64,000 nucleotides of DNA from Paenibacillus sp. (GCA_023512345.1 JAILZT010000008.1:168892-232891); one strand, 5' to 3'; numbered from the stretch's first letter, positions 1 through 9,009 are shown. Program-made: numbers and translations. The notes: generated by a model from the sequence alone, not told the origin.

Positions 1-58
1 CCTTATATTAGAGCCTTTTTAACTAAAATATAGTCTTATGCCGGAGGGTGGCTTCACA

Positions 59-1078
59 GTGCAGCTGAATATTAAAATGATTGCAGAGATGGCTGGAGTA
101 TCTGTATCGACCGTTTCGAAAATCATGAATAACTATAGTGATGTTTCCGAAAAAACGAAACGAAGAGTGCTCGAAATTATCGAACAGACTGGGTATTTAC
201 CCTCTAACTCTGCGAAAACGCTCGCTACCAAGAAGTCTAGCTTAATAGGTGTTATTTTTGCCGGAGAGCTGAACGTTGATTTTACGCATCCCTTTTTTGT
301 GGAAGTGCTTAATTCTTTCAAGAAGCAGATGGGTGTGCTCGGATATGACCTCATCTTTTTTTCTAACGAGAAGTTCATTAGCAGTGGAGATTATTTTTCA
401 CGCTGTCTTCATTTTCATGTGGATGGTTGTGTCATAATTTCGGGGCAAAAAATGGAGAATGCCATACAAGAGCTCGATATGAGCAGTATTCCTTGTATTG
501 GTGTCGATTTGGAGCTGAAAGGCAAAAAGTCCGGTTATGTCATGTCGGATAATTTCAAAATTGCTTCCAAGGTCGTAGAGCACTTCTACCTGCTTGGATA
601 TAGGGACCTTGGATTTATCGGAAGCACCTCGGATTCGAGCATCTCCAACAAACGGGAAGAAGGTTACATCAAAGCTATCGAGAGCTTCGGTATGAACGTC
701 AATGAGAATTGGTTTGTTCACGGCGAAGACTTCTTCGAACCCAGCGGGTACGCAGCCATGCAGCAACTTTTACAGACTGGAAGTTTACCAAAAGCAATTT
801 TCGCAGCCTCGGATTTGTTGGCACTGGGTGCTATTCGGGCTTTGAAGGAGCATGGGCTGCGTATCCCAGAGGATATCGCCATCATCGGGTGTGATGATAT
901 CGAGGCCTGTAAATACACTACCCCTAAGCTGACGACCATCCGCCAGAACAAAGAAAGGTTAGGCGTGCTTGCAGCCCATATGCTCTTCGACCTGATCAAT
1001 AATCAGTCCGAGGGCGGTTCCTTCGTTGTCGAACCTGCACTGGTTATCCGCGAATCGTGCGGGAGCTTGCCTCAATAA
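59..1078 (+). CDS. LacI-family transcriptional regulator
   Basis: A 339-residue LacI/GalR regulator. The N-terminal helix-turn-helix (about residues 4-50) has the family pattern MIAEMAGVSVSTVSKIMNN, followed by a periplasmic-binding-protein-like sugar-sensing domain ending in the typical IGCDDIEACKYTTPKLTTI stretch. I chose the GTG at 59 because GGAGGGTG lies 8 bases ahead of it; the ATG at 38 has no such site. It precedes a convergent cytosolic GH13 gene, so regulation of maltodextrin use is likely but inferred. The gene it controls is not shown by the sequence. Confidence 0.93.
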   Translation: MQLNIKMIAEMAGVSVSTVSKIMNNYSDVSEKTKRRVLEIIEQTGYLPSNSAKTLATKKSSLIGVIFAGELNVDFTHPFFVEVLNSFKKQMGVLGYDLIFFSNEKFISSGDYFSRCLHFHVDGCVIISGQKMENAIQELDMSSIPCIGVDLELKGKKSGYVMSDNFKIASKVVEHFYLLGYRDLGFIGSTSDSSISNKREEGYIKAIESFGMNVNENWFVHGEDFFEPSGYAAMQQLLQTGSLPKAIFAASDLLALGAIRALKEHGLRIPEDIAIIGCDDIEACKYTTPKLTTIRQNKERLGVLAAHMLFDLINNQSEGGSFVVEPALVIRESCGSLPQ

Positions 1079-1090
1079 ACACCATAGTTA

Positions 1091-1130
1091 AAACCTAGCT
1101 AGTCTCCGGGTATGGAGAAGGGCTAGGTTT
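1091..1130. terminator. Terminator hairpin between convergent genes
   Basis: AAACCTAGC and GCTAGGTTT form an outer stem with an inner CTCC/GGAG pairing. It lies between the convergent LacI and GH13 genes and could serve both. Confidence 0.6.
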
Positions 1131-1154
1131 ATTTGCGTTCTATAGTGGTCTGCT

Positions 1155-2855
1155 TCAATACAGCATAAGACACCCGAAGGGCTCGATCTGCACGAACAGT
1201 TTATCTGTATTTTCAAAGTACAATCCGGTCAACAAATCCGTAAGAACGTTCTTATCTGTACAGTAAGGGGACAGCTCTAGCTGATATGAATTCGGAGAGT
1301 TGTTGATGATTAGTCCCATCTTTTCTGGGCCGTTCTGTCTTACATAGCCGAGCACATTGCGTGCTTCATCCGTGAACCAAGGGCAGAATGAACCTTTTCG
1401 CAGAACCTCATGGCTCATTCTTAACGAAATCAACTGCCGGTACCATTCAAGCAGACCTGAATTTTGACCCGACTCCTGCCAAATCATTGGTCGTCTGCAG
1501 TGAGGGTCTGTAGCGCCCTCCATCCCAACCTCATCTCCGTAATAGATCATCGGAATCCCGATATAGGTCAGTTGAAAAAACACAGCCAGTCTCATCCGCC
1601 GTTCTGCAGTACTCTCTCGGTCCCAGCCCCGACCTCCCAGCTTGCATGCCGTTAAAAACCTTAGCGTATCATGGCTTCCGATTAACTGGAACATCGCTGA
1701 ATTGGCTTGATCATTATACAAAGCTTCCTGATGAAGTACTTGTTCCATGAAACGGACAGGACCCGTCGTTTGTTCAGCATAGAATTCCAGCATCGCGTCA
1801 CGAAGCACATAATTCATTGTGCCGTCGAACTGATCCCCTCTCAACCATGGCCCGGAGGCGTGCATAATTTCGCCAATCAGCAGCAGTTCAGGATATTCAG
1901 CCTTCAGCTCTCTACGAAAACGGGCCCAAAACAGTGGATTCACTTCATTGGCTACATCCAAACGCCAACCATCGATTCCAACCTCGCGCACCCAATACTT
2001 AGCAACATCAATCATGTAATCCGCTGCAGCCGGATGGTCCATATTCAGCTTGGGCATGTGGATTTCAGCTTTGCCGAACGTTTCAAAATTCGGAGAAGGG
2101 CTCTGCGTCACAGGATAGGAGTCAATGAAGAACCAGTCCTTATACGCGGAGTTCTCGCCTTTTTCCATGACATCCTTAAAGGCAAAAAAAGTATCCCCTG
2201 AGTGATTGAACACAGCATCCAATACAACCTTAATTCCATGCTGATGCGCTTGGCTTACCAATTCCTTCAACCCGTCCATATCCCCGAATCCCGGATCGAC
2301 TTTATAGTAATCCGTTGTATTATATTTATGTTCAGATGGTGACTCGAATATGGGTGTCATGTATATGACGGTAATCCCTAGCTCCTGCAAGTATGGGGTT
2401 TTCTCCGTTATCCCTTGTAAGGTTCCCTGATTGTAGCTGCCAGGATAAATTTGGTAGGTAATGGCATCAGAGATCCATGAAGGCAGCTCCAGCGCTACGT
2501 TACGGTGAAAGTATGCATATTGAAAAGATCCCGCACGTTCCCGATTCTCGGAAATCCCCCGTTCCCCATACCAGAGATACTCACCCGTTTTATTTTCTAC
2601 ATAGAACAAGTATCGAACTCTTTTCATGTCCGTGGTAATAATAGCTTCATGAATCTCGTAGGCTCCAGCTGATCCAACCCTATCCATAATCAGAGGGATC
2701 TCTCTGCCTGGGGAATCATAACGGTCCGAATGAATAACCTTACAAGATATTTGCTGTCCAGCTTGAACAAATAATCTGATCTTCAAAGCACCCTCGCCAA
2801 CTGGAAAAGCAAACGGGTCCTCACTCGAATGATACAAAAACCATTTTTGCGACAT
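1155..2855 (-). CDS. Cytosolic GH13 alpha-glycosidase (neopullulanase/cyclomaltodextrinase type)
   Basis: A 566-residue GH13 enzyme without a signal peptide, predicted to hydrolyse imported maltodextrins, cyclodextrins or pullulan fragments in the cytoplasm. An N-terminal beta domain (about 1-125) precedes the TIM barrel, as in neopullulanase and cyclomaltodextrinase. The conserved barrel regions are visible: DAVFNH, DGWRLDVANE with nucleophile Asp300, LLIGEIMH with acid/base Glu329, and LIGSHDT with Asp396. The ATG at 2855 sits 11 bases after AAGGAG; an in-frame TTG 9 bases upstream would be too close to that site. It is divergent from a LacI gene, and the shared intergenic region contains a palindromic repeat. 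Exact substrate is not decided by sequence. Confidence 0.92.
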   Translation of the reverse strand: MSQKWFLYHSSEDPFAFPVGEGALKIRLFVQAGQQISCKVIHSDRYDSPGREIPLIMDRVGSAGAYEIHEAIITTDMKRVRYLFYVENKTGEYLWYGERGISENRERAGSFQYAYFHRNVALELPSWISDAITYQIYPGSYNQGTLQGITEKTPYLQELGITVIYMTPIFESPSEHKYNTTDYYKVDPGFGDMDGLKELVSQAHQHGIKVVLDAVFNHSGDTFFAFKDVMEKGENSAYKDWFFIDSYPVTQSPSPNFETFGKAEIHMPKLNMDHPAAADYMIDVAKYWVREVGIDGWRLDVANEVNPLFWARFRRELKAEYPELLLIGEIMHASGPWLRGDQFDGTMNYVLRDAMLEFYAEQTTGPVRFMEQVLHQEALYNDQANSAMFQLIGSHDTLRFLTACKLGGRGWDRESTAERRMRLAVFFQLTYIGIPMIYYGDEVGMEGATDPHCRRPMIWQESGQNSGLLEWYRQLISLRMSHEVLRKGSFCPWFTDEARNVLGYVRQNGPEKMGLIINNSPNSYQLELSPYCTDKNVLTDLLTGLYFENTDKLFVQIEPFGCLMLY

Positions 2856-2881
2856 AAAATACAACTCTCCTTCTATCCTGC

Positions 2882-3090
2882 ATATAGATTGTACATAGAT
2901 TTACACTTTGGGAGTAATAGTAACTACGGTGAATGTTTGGACTTCCAGCCGCTGTTGTCTCCAGATTTCTTGATTTTTACCGTTTCTGCGGATGAAATCC
3001 GGAGACAAAGGCGGTCGCTCTCGCTCTTCCAGTTCCAAAATCCCCCTTCGTTACTATCACCCAATGTTATTTTTATAGTTCAATCTATAT
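2882..3090. repeat. Dispersed palindromic element, copy 1
   Basis: About 209 bp bounded by inverted ATATAGATTG (2882-2891) and CAATCTATAT (3081-3090). Inside are GAATGTTTGGACTTCC (2931-2946), a 15-bp inverted repeat with one mismatch (2955-2969 with 2994-3008), and GGCGGTCGCTCTCGCT near 3010. The same core pieces occur in the same order in 17544-17800. It has no coding capacity and fills most of the 327-bp gap between the divergent GH13 and LacI genes. It resembles a MITE or REP-like element; the family is not recognised. Confidence 0.75.
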
Positions 3091-3182
3091 ATCTATTTTT
3101 TATCTAGATCTCCTCATTAGAGGGCTTGCACGTGTATGTGTTATTATGATTACAAATAACTTCCAAGTCGAGAGGGAAAACG

Positions 3183-4214
3183 ATGAAAGTAACCATTTCG
3201 GATATCGCCAAAGCGGCCAATGTGGCTAAATCCACCGTATCAAAGGTGCTGAACGATTCTCCAAAAATATCGCAGGAAACAAAGCGTAAGGTCCGAGATA
3301 TCATGAAGCAAATGAACTATACGCCCAGCAGCATTGCTACGGGTTTAGCCAGACAGAGCAGCTACAATATCGGGTTGCTGGTCGATATGTCTAAAGAAAG
3401 TGAATTCTTGAACCAATTCTTTTATAACATTATCGGGGGCATTGAGAGCGTAATCGTTACTATGAAATACGAACTTACGATTTCTAATGTGCAGCATAAT
3501 AATCCGGAGGGGCATTTTCTCAACAGACTTGTGCTAAGTAAGCGTGTTGATGGGATTATTGCCAATAACTCCGTACTGACAGAAGAACTGTCCAATGAAC
3601 TTATTCGTCTTCAATTTCCCTTTGTATCCATAGGTGAACTTGCCGGCTCCGTAGGATGGGTCGATTTTGATAATGAGCTAGGTGGAAGAATGCTTACTGC
3701 ACATCTACTGGAACAAGGTTACTCTGACGTTGCTTTTGTCGGCGGGGAACAGAATGAGAAAATTTTTACCCACCGCTGTAATGGTTACCTGCAGGCTCTA
3801 CATCAGTCTGGACGTACTGTACATAAAGATTGGATTGTGAATTGTAAGGCGGATGAACATGAAGGCTACCAAGCGGCGCTTAAGCTTCTGCAAGGTGAGC
3901 AACGACCTGATTCTATCGTGTGCATGAGTAACTATACCGCCTTCGGTGTGCTTCAGGCTGCTAAGGAACTTGGTATACATGTACCCACTCAGCTTGGTGT
4001 AGCTGCATTCGATGAATATCCCTTGTCCCGTTATACAACACCTCCTTTAACCTCACTTAACATTGATACTTTTAAGCTGGGTGTATCTTCAGGGCATTTG
4101 CTGATGGATCGAATCCTACACCCGGATATGCCTCCGCAGCATGTACTACTGGAACCTGAGCTGATCCAACGCGAATCTACTCAAAGAAGTTCCGAGCCAG
4201 ACTCTTCATCTTGA
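3183..4214 (+). CDS. LacI-family transcriptional regulator (maltose-type candidate)
   Basis: A 343-residue LacI regulator: helix-turn-helix at 1-50 (ISDIAKAANVAKSTVSKVLN) and a sugar-binding domain whose end (AAFDEYPLSRYTTPPLTSL) is typical of the family. GAGAGGG lies just ahead of the ATG. It lies between the divergent cytosolic GH13 gene and the convergent amylase gene, so it is the best candidate to bind the perfect palindrome at the amylase promoter (6941-6956). That link is inferred. The LacI protein encoded at 59-1078 is the alternative. Confidence 0.94.
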   Translation: MKVTISDIAKAANVAKSTVSKVLNDSPKISQETKRKVRDIMKQMNYTPSSIATGLARQSSYNIGLLVDMSKESEFLNQFFYNIIGGIESVIVTMKYELTISNVQHNNPEGHFLNRLVLSKRVDGIIANNSVLTEELSNELIRLQFPFVSIGELAGSVGWVDFDNELGGRMLTAHLLEQGYSDVAFVGGEQNEKIFTHRCNGYLQALHQSGRTVHKDWIVNCKADEHEGYQAALKLLQGEQRPDSIVCMSNYTAFGVLQAAKELGIHVPTQLGVAAFDEYPLSRYTTPPLTSLNIDTFKLGVSSGHLLMDRILHPDMPPQHVLLEPELIQRESTQRSSEPDSSS

Positions 4215-4239
4215 TGGAATAGCTCCTCCATTAACTTAT

Positions 4240-4273
4240 CAAGAAGCGACTCCCGCAGGGGAGCCGCTTCTTG
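4240..4273. terminator. Terminator hairpin between lacI-type gene and amylase gene
   Basis: CAAGAAGCG-A-CTCCC pairs with GGGAG-C-CGCTTCTTG around a GCAG loop. It lies between two convergent genes; the T-run after it is weak on the + strand. Confidence 0.6.
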
Positions 4274-4330
4274 GCTTTCATACTTTACAAGATATTGGCT
4301 ACCTAAACAGTTTACCTAAGAAATATTAAT

Positions 4331-6868
4331 TTATTGATCCTTCCAGCGCTGAACCGTCAGTGTCACGGTTTGTGCACCCCCGGACGGTGTGAGCGTACGG
4401 TTAGCTATATCCGCACCGGACGTAGTCGTTTCGACGGTCGTCCACGTTCCACGGGTCAGCTTATACTGCACCGCAGTTCCAGCAGGAAGATTCAACGTAA
4501 TGGAATAGATGCCATCACTTCCTTTGGTAAGCTTATAGGCAGGATCGGCCGCATTCCAGCTGTTAAATGAACCCGAGAGATACACTGGTCCATCAGCAGG
4601 TGTGGTAGACGGAACCGTTACCCGGAACGTAACACCGTCTGCTTTTGGCTCTCCAGAAGTAATAGTGCCATTAACAAGACTCCATGTCCCGCTGTCGAAA
4701 TGGTAGTTGCTGCTACCGTTACTATCCCAAGTACCGCTGCCGTTGTTAAAGGCTGCGGTCAGTCCTGCTGAGCTGCCCAACTGGACTGTAATCACACTGT
4801 ATCCGCTAAATGTAGAGGAGGACATCTGTACGCCAGGTACCGTAGTCCAGGTTGTTGCTCCGTCCAGCTTGTAATGAATATAGGAGCTGCTGAAAGCTGA
4901 ATTTTTGTAGAAAATCTTCACGCTGTTGCCTGATGGAGTGGTTGCGAATGCAATCGCACTCAGTCCGGAGAGATTTCCAGCAGCATCAAAGGCTTTAATT
5001 GTGTACTGATATGCTGTGCTTGAAGTTAAGCCATTGTCCGTATAGGAAGTCGAAGCTGTGGTTCCAACCTTGACGCCATTACGATAAACCTCGTATCCCG
5101 TTACTCCTACATTGTCAGTAGATGCGGTCCAGCTTACCAGTACGCTTGAAGCGTTCTGTGGCACTGCAGTTACATTTGTAGGTGGAGTCGGAGCAATCGT
5201 ATCCACGACCTGCTGCTGCTTCGCATATATTTTGGCGGCATTCGCACCCACTGCTACTGAAATTTGCTTCCCTGTAGCTCCGCCGGATTGTACAGTCACT
5301 GTATCTGAAGTGTTTAATTGATTCACCAAAACAGTTCCGACTGTCAGCGTACTCTCTGCACGAAGGGGAATGTTAACACTTTGTGTGCCGCTGGTTGCAT
5401 TACTGAAGACAGAGATAACTTCCTGTCCCAAGTTAGCTCCACTATCTACACGGCGGGAAAAAGCATACAAATTCTGTGCCGACCACATTTCACGCTGAGT
5501 ACCTGTACGCAGTGCAGCGTTATTCTTGCGGATGTCGTTCAATTTAGCCACAAACTTATAGGTGTTTGCATTCTCATTGAAATAGTTCTGAAGCACGTTC
5601 CCATTGGCATCCCGCTTTACCATCGACCAGCGGTTCCAGGTATCAGCGATTCCACCTGTCATAATCTGACCATTGCCATTGCCTTTATCCTGCTCGGTTC
5701 CTTGGAAGACAACCGGTGTTCCGCGTACTGTGAAGATGAAGGCTAATGCATTCTGCATCTTCGCAACATTTCCTCCAGCCTCTGTTAAGAAACGGTTACG
5801 GTCATGGTTATCGATAAAGGTAACCATATGGTTGGCATTCCCGTTATATACGGTATCCTGGGCCAGTGTACTCTTGATGTTGGCATCAAAGGATTGACCA
5901 TAAGCAAAGCTGTTAAGGACAGAGAAGAATAATGGAAAGTCTAACATTCCCCATTCCTTATTCGTTCCTACCCATCTTGAGACAAATTCCGCATTACCGT
6001 CAAAGTTCTCACCGAACGTATTAACGCCTAACAGGTTCTGCAATTCACCGATATCTGTCGGCTTAATCAGCTTGGCTGCATCGACACGTGCTCCATCGGC
6101 ACCTGTGTAGTCAAACCAACCTTTAATTGAGTTAAAAATAGCTTGCTTCGCAGCCGGAACATCGAAATCGATATCATCTAGTCCGCCCAGATCATGATTC
6201 TCAAGGTAGTCCTGCGCCCATTGATCGTATCGACCATCAACAAGTCCCCAGTTAATATCTCCGTTATGGTGATACCAGGATGGATTATTGAACGGTGCCA
6301 CAGGCTGCAGACTGGCGATATCATAGTTGGCCTGAGTCCCAAGCATGTAATCTCCGATATGATTAGGAACGACATCAATGATAACCTTGATGCCCTGCGC
6401 ATGTGCTGCATCCACTAGTTCTTTTAGCTTCTCCTTTGTTCCGAAGTAAGGATTGGCTGCATTAGGATTCTTAACATTGTAACCGTGGTAGGCTGTATTT
6501 TTACCAGTACCGTTGTTATCCCGATTGGTCATCTGCGGCTCTGCTACTGGTGATATCCAAATAGCGGTATATCCCATATTCTTGATGTAGGGGAGCTTGT
6601 CGATAACCCCCTGCCAGTCGCCGCCTTTCATATATCGAAAATCATCCTCCGTAGTTTCCCCGTAACGTATGGCTGATCCAGTTGCATTGTTGGTGGAGTC
6701 TCCGTCATTGAAGCGGTCAACCATAATCTGATAAATCGAGTCGTTCTCATCAATCGTTCCTATACTTGCCGCATGAACCTTTGATGGTGATAATACAAAC
6801 AGTTGAATAGCCATTGAAAGAACCATAGATGTAATCAGAACGGGTAGAAGCCATAATTTTCGTTTCAT
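4331..6868 (-). CDS. Secreted multidomain alpha-amylase (GH13) with starch-binding domains
   Basis: An 845-residue extracellular starch-degrading enzyme. Signal peptide 1-33 (VHA-A cleavage). The GH13 barrel spans about 40-440 and keeps DVVPNH, GARVDAAK with nucleophile Asp263, TFGENFD with acid/base Glu287 and FIDNHD with Asp356; the opening SIYQIMVDRF resembles the cyclodextrin glucanotransferase/maltogenic subgroup. A C-domain (about 450-560), one fibronectin type III domain (about 565-650), a CBM25-like module (about 655-745) and a C-terminal CBM20-like starch-binding domain (about 750-845, with GSFNSWN) follow. Whether it makes malto-oligosaccharides or cyclodextrins cannot be told. It has its own promoter with a LacI-type operator upstream. 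Confidence 0.95.
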   Translation of the reverse strand: MKRKLWLLPVLITSMVLSMAIQLFVLSPSKVHAASIGTIDENDSIYQIMVDRFNDGDSTNNATGSAIRYGETTEDDFRYMKGGDWQGVIDKLPYIKNMGYTAIWISPVAEPQMTNRDNNGTGKNTAYHGYNVKNPNAANPYFGTKEKLKELVDAAHAQGIKVIIDVVPNHIGDYMLGTQANYDIASLQPVAPFNNPSWYHHNGDINWGLVDGRYDQWAQDYLENHDLGGLDDIDFDVPAAKQAIFNSIKGWFDYTGADGARVDAAKLIKPTDIGELQNLLGVNTFGENFDGNAEFVSRWVGTNKEWGMLDFPLFFSVLNSFAYGQSFDANIKSTLAQDTVYNGNANHMVTFIDNHDRNRFLTEAGGNVAKMQNALAFIFTVRGTPVVFQGTEQDKGNGNGQIMTGGIADTWNRWSMVKRDANGNVLQNYFNENANTYKFVAKLNDIRKNNAALRTGTQREMWSAQNLYAFSRRVDSGANLGQEVISVFSNATSGTQSVNIPLRAESTLTVGTVLVNQLNTSDTVTVQSGGATGKQISVAVGANAAKIYAKQQQVVDTIAPTPPTNVTAVPQNASSVLVSWTASTDNVGVTGYEVYRNGVKVGTTASTSYTDNGLTSSTAYQYTIKAFDAAGNLSGLSAIAFATTPSGNSVKIFYKNSAFSSSYIHYKLDGATTWTTVPGVQMSSSTFSGYSVITVQLGSSAGLTAAFNNGSGTWDSNGSSNYHFDSGTWSLVNGTITSGEPKADGVTFRVTVPSTTPADGPVYLSGSFNSWNAADPAYKLTKGSDGIYSITLNLPAGTAVQYKLTRGTWTTVETTTSGADIANRTLTPSGGAQTVTLTVQRWKDQ

Positions 6869-6940
6869 TCCTCATCTCCCTCTCATAATAAAGCGCATAC
6901 AAAGCGGGTGCTCATTAACTATTCTGTCCTTTTGGTTTTG

Positions 6941-6956
6941 GGGAAACCGGTTTCCC
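6941..6956. promoter_or_regulatory. LacI-family operator at amylase promoter
   Basis: GGGAAACCGGTTTCCC is a perfect 16-bp palindrome with a central CG, the form bound by LacI/GalR proteins. It starts 6 bases downstream of the amylase -10 box, so a bound repressor would cover the transcription start. The two LacI genes nearby are candidate binders. Confidence 0.8.
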
Positions 6957-6962
6957 TACTAG

Positions 6963-6991
6963 AAAATACCATGAGTTTCTATGTGTGTCAA
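6963..6991 (-). promoter_or_regulatory. Sigma-A promoter of the amylase gene
   Basis: On the minus strand TTGACA (6991-6986) and TATTTT (6968-6963) are separated by 17 bases, about 95 bases ahead of the amylase ATG. Confidence 0.7.
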
Positions 6992-7091
6992 CCAGGTAGA
7001 AAGTCGCTTTTTTTATACGAGCCAAGAAGAACCGACTTCGCCGCCCTTATAGAGCGGCACCCATTTCTCGGAAAAATAAAGGATATACAAA

Positions 7092-7133
7092 AAAACAGTA
7101 CTGCCTCGATTCCCTCGAGGTCAGCACTGTTTT
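7092..7133 (-). terminator. Terminator downstream of fabH
   Basis: A long hairpin (ACAGTACTGCCTCGA pairing with TCGAGGTCAGCACTGT) followed by a T-run on the minus strand, just past the fabH stop. Confidence 0.85.
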
Positions 7134-7154
7134 AAAAATAAAAATAGCTGTTGA

Positions 7155-8165
7155 TTATAGTGCAGTAGGCTCCGTAAGCTGTTCATCTAAATCCAATTGT
7201 ACCAGCAGACCAGCATGCGTGAGACCCGCGCCGAAGCCGTACAACAGAACCTTCTGGCCATTCAGCACTTTGCCTTCTCGTATACCCAAATCAAGCGCCA
7301 AAGGGATCGTCGCAGCAGAGGTATTACCAAAATTGACTAAGCTATATAGGACCTTCTCCATGGAGTAATTCATTCTCTCACAGATCGGTTCAATAATTCG
7401 TAAATTTGCGCTATGTGGAATAAACCAATCTATCTGCTCCATATCAACTCCAGACTTACTAAGCAGTTGCTGGACGCCTTGAGGCACCGTTCTTACGGCC
7501 CAGCGAAATACTTCTCTCCCGTTCTGAACTAACATTTGGGTGTCGATCAGCTCAATATCGTTAATGGATCGGGACAGGCTTGTGCGATATACATGGTGCG
7601 CCCCGCTTCCGTCACTTCCCAGATTAAATCCAAGGAATCCCGATGACTCCTCCGTTTTCTCCACTAATACAGCTCCAGCACCATCACCGAATAAAATACA
7701 TGTACTACGGTCGGTGTAATCTGTAATCTTGGAAATCGTATCTGCTCCGATAACAAGCACCTTACGATGCAGCCCCGAAGACACAAAGCTGTGAGCCGTG
7801 TGCAATCCGTATACAAACCCCGAACAGGCAGCGCTCAAATCCATAGTCCCCGCAGTCATTGGAATACCCAAACGATGCTGAATTAAGGAGGCTACTGTTG
7901 GGAAGGTGAAGTCAGGTGTGCTGGTAGCGACAATGACCATGTCCACATCCTGAACGCTTTTTCCGTATCGCGCCATCAAATCCTGTACGGCTGCCACACA
8001 TAAATCACTGGTAAACTCATCTTGCCGGCTGATTCTGCGTTCCTGAATTCCAGTCCGTTGAACAATCCACTCATCATTGGTCTCCACCATACGTTCCAGA
8101 TCTGCATTGGTCAGCCTCCTAGCCGGAACATAGGACCCGATAGCTGTAATTTTAGCCCCAAACAT
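7155..8165 (-). CDS. fabH: Beta-ketoacyl-ACP synthase III (FabH)
   Basis: A 336-residue KAS III that condenses acyl-CoA with malonyl-ACP to start fatty acid synthesis. The catalytic triad is visible: Cys114 in AACSGF, His251 in WFIPHSAN and Asn281 in VNFGNTS. TNDEWIVQRTGI near the N terminus and the C-terminal GFGAGLTHAG are family signatures. I chose the ATG at 8165 because GAGGGGTG stands just before it; an ATG 15 bases upstream has no such site. A FapR operator overlaps its promoter, which fits malonyl-CoA control of lipid synthesis. It is a single-gene unit closed by a terminator. Confidence 0.96.
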   Translation of the reverse strand: MFGAKITAIGSYVPARRLTNADLERMVETNDEWIVQRTGIQERRISRQDEFTSDLCVAAVQDLMARYGKSVQDVDMVIVATSTPDFTFPTVASLIQHRLGIPMTAGTMDLSAACSGFVYGLHTAHSFVSSGLHRKVLVIGADTISKITDYTDRSTCILFGDGAGAVLVEKTEESSGFLGFNLGSDGSGAHHVYRTSLSRSINDIELIDTQMLVQNGREVFRWAVRTVPQGVQQLLSKSGVDMEQIDWFIPHSANLRIIEPICERMNYSMEKVLYSLVNFGNTSAATIPLALDLGIREGKVLNGQKVLLYGFGAGLTHAGLLVQLDLDEQLTEPTAL

Positions 8166-8194
8166 AACTTCACCCCTCATATTATCATCTGGTA

Positions 8195-8211
8195 TTAGTA
8201 CTTGGTACTAA
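8195..8211. promoter_or_regulatory. FapR operator
   Basis: TTAGTACTTGGTACTAA is a 17-bp palindrome matching the FapR site known from Bacillus (TTAGTACC-N-N-TACTAA form). It starts directly after the fabH -10 box, where FapR would block initiation until malonyl-CoA releases it. Confidence 0.88.
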
Positions 8212-8240
8212 TTATAACAAGATGAAGGTTCTATATGCAA
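8211..8240 (-). promoter_or_regulatory. Sigma-A promoter of fabH
   Basis: On the minus strand TTGCAT (8240-8235) and TATAAT (8216-8211) are 18 bases apart; the last -10 base overlaps the FapR operator. Confidence 0.8.
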
Positions 8241-8280
8241 CAGCAGTCAAAAATTCTCATTTCAGATGAAGCTTAGTGTC

Positions 8281-9009
8281 TTAACAAGACTTAGACTTTC
8301 GCAATCTCTTTTTTCTTACAAAAAAGAACACAATTCCCCCTGCCAATATAACTCCAGCCCCTGCCGCAATCGCAATATTCTTAAGATTAGGTACGTAAAT
8401 TACCATGCGAATAGGATCGGAATCAGTCAGCTTAATATGCCAGGTTAAGGTCCTTCCATCCTGCACTGCTGCATTATTATCCCCATATACATTGAATGGC
8501 AGGGTCAAGCTAAAATCAAAGGCGAAAGCCTGCATTAACAACCGGATGAGCGGTTTAGGAATACTTGTTGTTCCTATTTCATCAAGAATTTTGTCAGAAT
8601 ATGAGCTTAAATAAAGCTGGGTTTCCACTGCATATCCGGTATATAACCACTTGTCCGTTGTCTTTACTTTCACATCTACCCATTCGCTATCCTTATATTT
8701 CATCATTGACCGTAACTCTTGTATAGAAGCGTATGTTTTCAGATATTGATACTCGGTTGTGCTGCCTTCTTGGTTTTTTTGAAGATTGATTCCCGCAGCT
8801 TGGAGTTTGGTAACTAGTGAATCTATTTTATTGCTAAGCAGCGATTGTGTGCGCGCATCCAGACGGAGATTGACAGCCATTTCAATACTTCCGTTCCTTT
8901 TAACGGTGACATGACCCGATCCTTTGGAACAACCGGATACAATAACAAGCATAAGAACTAATCCCACAAAGATGGATACTTTTCTACATTGATACAACAC
9001 TTTCTCCAT
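8281..9009 (-). CDS. Membrane-anchored lipoprotein, DUF3153/LppM-like
   Basis: A 242-residue predicted lipoprotein. An N-terminal hydrophobic stretch ends in the lipobox VSGC (Cys about 27), followed by GHVTVKRNGSIEMAVNLRL, the start typical of DUF3153/LppM-like domains. A second hydrophobic segment (about residues 210-230) precedes a basic tail (VRKKRLRKSK), so both ends would hold it at the membrane with the body outside. Function is unknown. GGGGG directly abuts the ATG, so the true start could be the GTG or TTG three to four codons in. Confidence 0.7.
   Translation of the reverse strand: MEKVLYQCRKVSIFVGLVLMLVIVSGCSKGSGHVTVKRNGSIEMAVNLRLDARTQSLLSNKIDSLVTKLQAAGINLQKNQEGSTTEYQYLKTYASIQELRSMMKYKDSEWVDVKVKTTDKWLYTGYAVETQLYLSSYSDKILDEIGTTSIPKPLIRLLMQAFAFDFSLTLPFNVYGDNNAAVQDGRTLTWHIKLTDSDPIRMVIYVPNLKNIAIAAGAGVILAGGIVFFFVRKKRLRKSKSC

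Noticed and set aside
709..894. Overlapping reading frames inside the LacI, GH13, flotillin and GH115 genes
   Set aside because: They lack ribosome sites and family patterns and lie within well-supported genes in other frames.
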